This document shows, one piece after another, positions 54,285 to 64,000 of a DNA stretch of 64,000 bases. The notes under the pieces were generated by a model that worked only from the letters and a program-made list of their open reading frames with translations, was not told the DNA's origin and made no database searches. The DNA lies in the NCBI RefSeq assembly GCF_005239225.2, contig NC_133284.1, positions 49,570,697 through 49,634,696 on the forward strand. The letters are read 5' to 3'. Source of the DNA: Populus alba. Taxonomy: Eukaryota; Streptophyta; Magnoliopsida; Malpighiales; Salicaceae. The position numbers and the translations under genes were made by a program. The number at the start of each line of letters is the position of its first letter. The first letter of the stretch is position 1.

Positions 54285-55341
54285 GTTATGTTTCGAATAA
54301 GGGTGGCACTTTGCTGCGCCTGTAATATGTTTATAGTTTGAGAGGGCACTTTGTTGTGCCTGAAAATGTTGACTGAGGATGTGGTTTTTCTCTTTGTGAC
54401 GTTTGCCTTCAAGTAAAAAAGACGGTCTTCGTTGCCCATTGGTTCTTGATAAATGTAGATATTTCTCATCTTAAATTTACAAAAAAAAAAATCATTTTAA
54501 TTTAAAAATTTAAGGTATTGATTATGATTTTAAAAATTATTTATTCTACTTTTTAATATTTTTTAAGTTTAAAACTTATAAAAATTTACAACTATTTTGT
54601 ATTTTATTTTATTAACTTAATATTTGATAAAATTAGTGTAGTTGGATTTAATTTGTTGAGAAATATCTTAATTTTAAATTTTAAATTATTGGATGAGAGG
54701 TATTGCATAACTGGTTATCAATAATTTAATAAAATGATTATTAATATATTTAATTAAATACTTTCATAGATTTTTTAATTTATATTTTGAATTTTTTTTA
54801 TGTGCGAAAACACACATTGAAGGCCATGATTTTTGTTTTTTTTGTTTTTTTTTTTTTATAAAAAATTACAACATGTAACAGAACTAGTTTAAATAAATGG
54901 TGCACTTATCTAAAACGTTTTGAACTTGAAGCTCTATAAAGGTACGGTAGATTAAGGGAAATAAATAGTCTTCTTTCAAATTCAATTTGATTGATGGGAA
55001 AACATTTTCTATCAAAAAATCCTCTTTATATTTTGGCAATCTAACCTTCTTTTCTTCCAACCAATTTCGCAAGTTATCATCAAAAGATAAAGGGAAAAAA
55101 GAGCCTAGGCTGAAAAACTTTGCATGGTAAGTCAACATATTAGGAGTCTATATATAGACATATACAAGCTCAACATAATATATCACCAAAATAAGTTCAA
55201 AACGTTATTGAAATATATAATGAAAAGCTAAATTTATATTTCATGTACATCACTTGCTAGTTCAGAAAATATTTATACTTTCAAAGCTTTAAAATAGTGG
55301 TTGTAAGCTTTAAAATAATGGTTGTTGCACTCTTATGGACA

Positions 55342-55393
<52 letters not shown>

Positions 55394-55530
55394 CTCTTCT
55401 TCCCTCCTTTTGGTTATGATTTTTCAAGGTATTTATAGAGTTTTTTTTGATAAATTCAATCAAAGATTGATCATGATCAATGCTTGGCTCTCTAATCGAA
55501 ATAGGAAGGGTTTTATGAACCTTTACAACT
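54285..55530. other. AT-rich intergenic with (TA)n tract
   Basis: After a GST-like 3' flank (to about 54420) the sequence is AT-rich with no recognised gene. A (TA)n microsatellite of about 48 bp lies at 55344-55391. Confidence 0.5.
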
Positions 55531-55830
55531 AGGTTTTTTGTGACAATAATAAACTTGTAATTAAATGGATTAACATACTTACATTAATGTTTTTTTAGCA
55601 TCTTCCATGTTCTATTTGCATTTAACCTATACTTATCAATGAAAACATTATTAATGATATTATCATTGCCATTAGCGTCATTCTTTATGGAATCATTATC
55701 AACATAATTATCATTAAAAAAAACATCATAAATTGATAAAGAATATTAATCTGCTTCTACCTCATAATAAATAAGATCACCAAAATCTTCATAAAAAGTC
55801 AAACAATCACTAGGACTATTCTAGAAAAGA
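55530..55830 (-). mobile_element. Fragment of the 41.9-kb LTR element, inverted
   Basis: On the minus strand the blocks 'caatttatgat', 'aatgataattatgttgataat' and 'gttttcattgataagta' appear in the same order as in 43090-43290 and 63280-63470. Only internal sequence is present and the boundaries are approximate. Confidence 0.55.
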
Positions 55831-56268
55831 AAGAATGATTGTCCACAATTCAAAGTTTGAATTTTGTAGTGCATTTCCAGCAACTCGTATAGTGTGTTAT
55901 AGCTAGAAAAGTTTGCCTAGATTTTTCCATTTAGGTTAGTTAAGAATGCTATAAATAACCATGCAACCCCTATATATGTAAATACCTTTATATAGAAATA
56001 GTTATTATATGTAGTACATTCCATCATTGTACTGTATACAACTCTAAAGGTATAAATACAAAGGGATGGTAGCTCTTATTGACAATCTTCACAATTATAC
56101 AAAAGACTATCTCTTAATAGATCTTAACTTGGTATCACAGCAACAAATCGTCCAACAACCTTCTCCCTTGCATCCGGCCGGTTCTCTTCCTCCTACATCT
56201 GTTATAACTAGCAGCCTTATTTCATCTATCTGCAACCAATCGAGTGACCCTGCTGCTGCCATCATCTT

Positions 56269-58244
56269 TGTCATAACCCATTTTTGGGCTCTTTCCAATT
56301 CATTTCTTTGAGAGAAAAAAGAGTAAAGCATGACGCAATGCCATTTTAAATAACAATGTGCATGTTCTTCTTCCCTGCGAATGCAGAGACAGGGGAGAAA
56401 AAGATTTTTGAAATGTTCTTTTTCCCACTCTCTCTCTCTCTCCACCCTATTTGCCCAAGAAACCCAACATAACTCATACCCACACAACCATGCCCTGCAA
56501 CCATTATGGAAGAAACATGAGACAAAGACCCATGCCCTGCACTTGAATAGGGTATGGTGACCCTCTCCCTCGACATTCTATAAATACAAGGGAACATTAC
56601 AGGACAGAGGAGGGGTATTTTTTAGAGAAGGAGAAGAATAAACAAAAATAGACGAGGAAGAAGAAGAAAAAAAAAAAAAACAGAGGCTAGTGCCTCTGCA
56701 CGAGGAAGAAAAAAAACTCCCGCAAACACTGCCCTCTACTGCAATAACCACCGCAAATCATCGTCAGCTTCCTCTTCTCCGCCACCAGCATCATCGTGAG
56801 CGTTAGCAAGTCAGCCTTTTGAAACAAAAGAAAAGGAGGAGAAAAAAAGGCTTGCGCCTCTACACGGGGAAGCTGAAGTAGACAGAGAGGAGGAAAAGAG
56901 GAAACAAAAGAGAAAGGAGGAAGAACCACCGACTGTTGTCCGCATAGCCACCACCAGCTGCCACCTTCCTCCCTGTCGTCGATAACAACACCTATATTAT
57001 GAGAAATATAAGAAGAAGAAAAAACAGAGACAGACAGAGGAAGCCACACAGAAACAAAGAAAGAATGAGAACCACTGTTTGGAACCATCGGCCGCCGTGC
57101 CATTTTTCCTTTTAATCATCAACAACAGCAGCCACTGCAGGTCAGCTTGAGTAAGGAGGAAGAACGAAAAAGTACATAAGGTAGAGGTGCCTCTACACTG
57201 TGAAGAAGGAGAAAAAAACGGCAGTAAACACTGGTTGCAGAGACAACAACACAACCATCCCGCCACCAGCATCTTTGCCTAGGACCACCGCTATACCACC
57301 ACCACAGCACCGCCAAAGATAGCAGCCATCGTAGGTCAGCTTCCTTCTTCTTCTTCACCCTGGTCTCCACTATTCACATAGCATGTGAACAGTGGATAGC
57401 CACTATTCATGGTTGGGCCAATTCTGGGCCAGGCCGCATAACTGGCCCGACCCACGTCAAAATAGTTGGGCCGGAAAAAATCCAAAAAAAACATTTTAGA
57501 AAATTTGTGATTTCTCCGTGTATTTTTTTTATTGAATTTTGCTTAATATTGGTTTGTGTTTTTTATATCGTAAAGATACAAATCTGGTATTAAAATACCT
57601 GGTTTTTGTCAAAACATTAGAAACTTAAAAAAATATATTTATTTTCATGCATACGACCAAGTCTCTTAAGGAAAAAATCATATTATATTTTCATACAACA
57701 AAAATCCAAAAATATATATTCGCATGCATTTTGGTTTTAATAACTAGTTTATTAAAGTCACGAGAACTAGGCCAATATTTCAAAAATTTCAAAAAAATTA
57801 TTTTGTTTCTTTTAGTATCTGAGGTTACGACCTTATACGTAAGACATATTTTGGATATTAAATTCTTTCATTGACATTTGAATGGTTAGGTTTAACCCGA
57901 TAAGATAAGAATCTCTTTACCGAGGAGGACTTTTCTTGAACCGTTGACAAACTAACAATAAAAAAACATAACAAGACCTTAGTTTTTGTTAGACAATTAA
58001 ACAATACAGCTTACCTTAGGTAGGGCGTATTTGGGGTGTTAATACCTTTCCTTTATGCAATCAGTCTTCGTGCCTGATCTCTTAAGATCAATTAAGGTTT
58101 CTAGTGACCAAAATACCAGGTGGCGACTCCCATTTCATTTTCCACTGATAAAAGACAAGAATTCTTTGTCTCCTCACATTTACTAGATATATAAATATAC
58201 CTCAGAGGGGTGGACGATCACCACGATATCGCACACGTGCGGCA
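56269..58244 (+). mobile_element. Solo LTR, probably Ty3/gypsy type
   Basis: It begins TGTCATAACCC and ends GTGCGGCA. The flanking 5-mers are atctt (56264-56268) and atttt (58245-58249), a target duplication with one C/T change. It has a TATA-like 'tctataaatacaagg' at about 56577 and the 'aggtggcgactccc' and 'cacgatatcgcac' blocks typical of plant gypsy LTR ends. The GA-rich interior makes open frames by composition only. There is no internal region, so it arose by recombination between two LTRs. Confidence 0.75.
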
Positions 58245-58310
58245 ATTTTCATCTGTTATATTTTAGCAGCCTTCTTTCTCTTATCTTCATCCTATATTCA
58301 TCTTCCTCTT

Positions 58311-59420
58311 ATGGACAATCAAGAACTTCAACACTCTGCTACTGCTGCATCAACACTTCAATCTTCTTTCTCCCTTGTGGCGCCATCAACCACCTATGGT
58401 GCGTCCACTTCTGCTACTACCATTATACCTCTTCCTAACACACAACAAGTAATTTCTTTAAAGCTCTCCAACACCAATTTTTTTTATATTGGAGGATGCA
58501 GATGAAACCGTTTCTTTTGGGCTAAGGCATGTACCTCTTTGTTGATGGCAAATCACAATGTCCTCCTACTCATCTTGCATTTGCTGCGACATCTTTACCC
58601 TCTGTCAATCCTGCATATTTGTCATGGAAGCAACAAGATCACTTAATCATAAATGCCCTCTTATCCTCTCTCTTGGTGGAAGTTCTGTATTTGGTTGTGG
58701 CCTATAAAACCTCCCATAATATTTAGAGAATGCTGGAAACAACTCTTACCTCTCCTTTCAATTCAAGAATCATACAATTTCATAGTTCATTCCAAGATTT
58801 ACGCTAAAATGATGATTCTACCAGCATCTACTTGCAGAAGGCAAATGCCCTCTTTGTTGAACTTGCTGAGGCTGGAAAACCAATCTCTTTGGCAGAATTC
58901 AACTTATATGTGTTTGTGTTTCAAGGGTTACGTAGTGACTTTAATGATCTTGTCACCATCTTGTCTACTAAGACTGATCCTATCTCCTACACTGATCTTC
59001 ATTGCAGTCTTCTTAAACATGAATTTCTCTATAAAGCTGCTCTTCAACCTGCCATAACAACTCATCTATTACCAACTCCAACACAGCAACCAACTACGTT
59101 CTTTGTGCAGCATCACTTTAGTTTCAGTACTGACAGACGGGGTCGTTTTCGTGGTTGGAGACATAACAATCACAACAACTCTTATCATGGAAATCATGAC
59201 AATGGCTCAGCTGAATACTTCAGCACTCACAATTATACCTCAAGTCAACAATTTGGACAATAGGGACATCGATTCTCCTCTGGTTCTCCCTCTCGGATAG
59301 CAAGAAAATTTGGGCAGCAAGGTAACCATTTTCGTGGGTATAATTGCAATGTAAAATGTTAGTTGTGTTATGAATATGGGCATACTGCCCAACAATGTTT
59401 TTAGTTGGCTACTTATGCTC
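58311..59420 (+). pseudogene. Copia 3 gag remnant
   Basis: ATG at 58311 opens a gag N-terminus, which ends in a stop at 58503. The UBN2-like region continues in other frames (YVFVFQGLRSDFNDL around 58910-58950, then ISYTDLHCSLLKHEF). A CCHC knuckle (C-x2-C-YEYGH-x4-C) follows at about 59357-59400, with a stop inside. Confidence 0.8.
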
Positions 59421-59479
59421 TCCAAGCCAATGCCAATCTCGCATTTAATAATGCCCTTATAACTACTCCTGTTACTTAG

Positions 59480-60190
59480 TTTCATGATATATGTGCAAAT
59501 CATCATGTAACGTTGGATTTTGCCAGTACGAGGAGTTTAGAACCTTACCTTGGTAATGATCATCTGCATGTGGGTGATGGTCAAGGCCTTGTTATTTGGA
59601 ATATTGCTCACTCTAAAATTCATTCATCGAAACACACATTTACTTTATCTAATATTTTACATGTTCCTGACATTAAAAAACCTCTGCTATCTGTTCAAAA
59701 GTTTTGTCTTGAGAATAATGTCTTCTTTGAATTTCATTTCTTTCTATTTTATGTCAAGGACCACATGACAAAGGAAGTGCTTCTTTTCGGTCGGAGTAGA
59801 GATGGTCTATATGTTTTGTCCCAATCGTCTGCAACGTCGTTGCCTCAGGTTTTCTCATCTTTATGTCTTTTTACTTTCACTGATGTCTGGCATCGTCGAC
59901 TTAAGCATCCCAGTCCATGCATTCTGCATTTTTTAGTGAAAAATAAAAAGGTGTCATATACGTCAAATCAATTTAATTTTAATTATCCTGTGTGCCATCT
60001 GGGCAAGTCGTCTCGTCTTACTCTAAAAACTACAGGTCATCAAACTCGAGCTCCTCTTGACTTGATTTTTAGTCATGTTTGGGGTCCCTTCCTTGTGTTG
60101 TCATCTAATAGTTTTTGCTATTTTGGTATCTTTGTGGATGCTCATACAAAGTTAACCATATTTTGCTGGGATTTTACTCTCGATCTTTTA
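59480..60190 (+). pseudogene. Copia 3 protease to integrase start, truncated
   Basis: The protease site is degraded: Cys-Ala occupy the place of the Gly-Ala in DSGA near 59490. An open frame from 59513 carries the pre-integrase motif WHRRLKHPS, a partial HHCC zinc site (YPVCHLGKS) and the first integrase core residues, ending at the duplication junction. Confidence 0.8.
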
Positions 60191-60473
60191 TCTTACCCAA
60201 ACTAGTCCAACAATCAAATATCAAATTAACTTGTTAGACCCATATAGATCTAATAACTATAAAAATAAGTACATTCAAGTCTTTTGGTACCCTCAAACCA
60301 AATAATTAAATAACAATTTCTGGATCTTGATATCGTGCTGCATCATGCGTGCACGTGCCACAAAGCTAAACATCATCGATTTCGTACAAAGACCTGGGAT
60401 ACTGTGTATATTATAGAAGGAGAAGGGAACAAAACGACAAGGAAAGAGGCTCGTGAGAGCATGAGGTACTTGA

Positions 60474-60481
60474 TGACGTAA
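60474..60481 (+). promoter_or_regulatory. as-1-like element of GST-F
   Basis: TGACGTAA lies 168 bp upstream of the GST-F start, in the same position and context as in GST-D. Confidence 0.5.
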
Positions 60482-60567
60482 TTTGCTAGAATGTCATGAA
60501 ATAAATAAGACGACTAGGAAACCCACCACACTAACTCCCTTCAGCCTTTTCTTACAACAAATACTAG

Positions 60568-62174
<1,607 letters not shown>

Positions 62175-62507
62175 TGTTCATCCATAGGCAAGGAGGTGCT
62201 ATTTCGTGTTAATAAGATGTGCCTATGTTGTGTGTGATTTATGTAAAGCGGGCACTTAGTTGTGCCTGTAATATGTTTATATTCTGAGGTACTTTATTGT
62301 GCCTGACATAGTATGTGGTTTTTCTCTTTGTAATGTTTGCCTTCAAGTATAAATAGGCTTATGTACTTTATTGCACCTCTTTGTTCAACTCGTCTATGCC
62401 ATGCAGTCAATAAGACAACTCTGCAAAACCGGCCATACTAACTCACATCAGCCCTTTCTTACTATAAACACTCGCATGTCCACAATGACAAACCACAGCC
62501 TTTTTAG

Positions 62508-62869
<362 letters not shown>

Positions 62870-64000
62870 AACGATTTCTTATGGTTAATTGTTGTATACT
62901 ATTGAATAACCATGATTAAAAGATATCACAAAATAGGATGTGCTCGTATGGAATGAGATGAAAAGGTTCGCCCTTGAAAAAGAAACATTCAAAAATTGAT
63001 GATTAAAGATATATAAAGACAAATTACAAAATTAACTCGTTAACTAGCAATGATAAAATTGTATAGGCAAGTTGAAGATTATCTTGTTGATTGGCAAAGA
63101 TAAAGAAAAGAAGTCTGGAAGATTATAAGAAGAGTAACTATTAATTCATAGTTAAATCCAAGAACCTATTTTCAGAGGCATGAGTAGATAAAGTAACTTC
63201 TTAATTAGAATAATTATCATAAGGATTTTGGTAATTCTGTTTATGATGAGGTAAATGTGGATTGATATTTTTTATCAATTTATGCTATTTATTTTAATGA
63301 TAATTATGTTAATAATGATAGTATAAATAATGATAATAATGATGTCATTAATAGTGTTCTCAGTGACAACTTAAGTATTCTAAGTTATAAGTTAAAAGTT
63401 GAGTGCAAATAAAACATCAAAGATACTTAACAAAATAAAATTATTAATTAAAGTTATGTTAATCAGTTTGATTACATATTTACTATTATCATAAAAGTAA
63501 TTTTGTTGGTTATATGGATATAGCACATGTTGATAAAGGAAGTTTGAGATTTGTAATTAATTACTCTAAATTGTTAGTTGATTTTTTTATGTAGAATTTA
63601 ACATGAAGGAACTAGAGTTTGTATTTAAAATTGTTATACAATTGAAGCGAAGAGAGAAAAGGAATTGAAGAATATTGATTTGATATTTACAAGATCAAGA
63701 CAAGAATAATTTAAATTCAAGGGTTGATTTTTTTTTTTTAACATAGAAAAACTGATGCATGAGGTTTTTAAAGAAAATTAATTTTCCTTAGTTATTTATA
63801 TTATTTTTTCTAATTATTTTAGAAAATTAAATATTATGTTTAACAATTCTATTTTTTCTAGTTTGTTTAGGATTTTTATTGTTTTTTTTTAGTTTATTTA
63901 GATTGATTTTCAGATTTATTTAAGGAGTTATAGACCTCTTGGAAAAACATGTTATTTAATGTGGTAAATTAATGAGAAATAAAATTTTAAATTAAGAATT
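62870..64000 (+). mobile_element. LTR-element fragment running off the window
   Basis: Collinear with the interior and 3' LTR of the element at 41940-43905, from about 42700 onward ('ttgttgtatactattgaata' to 'ggtaaattaatgagaaataaa'). No 5' LTR is present at the junction with the GST pseudogene. The right end is cut by the window edge. Confidence 0.75.

Larger units (their letters stand above)
55895..60190 (+). mobile_element. Ty1/copia retrotransposon 3, 3' part missing
   Basis: A 5' LTR of about 235 bp (55895-56129, starts TGTTATAG) is followed by the primer-binding site tggtatcacag at 56130. The leader is interrupted by a solo LTR at 56269-58244. Gag starts at 58311, then come the zinc knuckle, degraded protease, pre-integrase and the start of integrase. 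The element stops at about 60190, exactly where GST duplication copy B begins. RT, RNase H and the 3' LTR are absent. Confidence 0.85.

Noticed and set aside
56107..57370. Several open frames on the minus strand rich in Phe, Leu, Ser and Cys
   Set aside because: They result from the purine-rich composition of the solo LTR. They overlap each other and match no protein family.

Overview
The window is nuclear DNA of a woody eudicot, most likely Populus or another Salicaceae. The genes have many short introns with GT-AG boundaries, the intergenic DNA is AT-rich, the repeat families (TRIM, tRNA-derived SINE, AT-rich MITEs) are of a kind I associate with Populus, and the gene order matches known eudicot order. 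The species call is inference.

Layout. Positions 1-2.8 kb hold old repeats. At 2.9-7.1 kb (+) lies a complete nine-exon ERO1 gene for the ER thiol oxidase that drives disulfide formation. At 8.4-14.1 kb (-) lies a complete 18-exon kinesin-14 with an N-terminal malectin-like domain. At 15.9-23.7 kb (-) lies a complete 12-exon chloroplast translation initiation factor IF-2 (FUG1-like), with one GC-AG intron inside its P-loop and an intron in its 5' UTR. A short orphan exon-like ORF sits downstream of it. At 26.3-31.75 kb (-) is a decayed Ty1/copia element with both LTRs, carrying a nested, fresh 290-bp TRIM. At 31.9-33.7 kb (-) is a three-exon CASP-like membrane protein (CASPL2 type). At 35.4-36.5 kb is an AT-rich tandem array with an alternating two-subunit structure.

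From 37 kb to the end is a tau-class glutathione S-transferase (GSTU) cluster. It has four intact two-exon genes (40.1-41.2 kb and 44.7-46.0 kb on -, 51.3-53.0 kb and 60.6-62.2 kb on +) and at least five broken copies. Two of the broken copies share one exon-exon fusion deletion, so that deletion predates a roughly 3-kb segmental duplication (50.85-54.1 kb to 60.2-62.87 kb). Between the GST genes lie a short LTR element with a hAT-like MITE inside its LTR, two further decayed copia elements, a SINE, a complete solo LTR and a decayed second TRIM copy.

How the genes relate. ERO1, kinesin, IF-2 and CASPL are single-copy housekeeping or developmental genes with no operon-like link. Together with the GSTU cluster they match the order of two Arabidopsis chromosome 1 segments that are alpha-duplicates of each other, so the window looks like the ancestral order. 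The GST cluster is the dynamic part, shaped by tandem duplication, repeat-mediated loss and retroelement insertion. A TGACGTAA/TTACGTAA module recurs upstream of three intact members and fits xenobiotic or stress induction. I saw no clearly new biochemical system. The best leads are the dimeric array, the inherited GST fusion, the copia/TRIM pair with matching cis signals, and the orphan exon at 15.4 kb.
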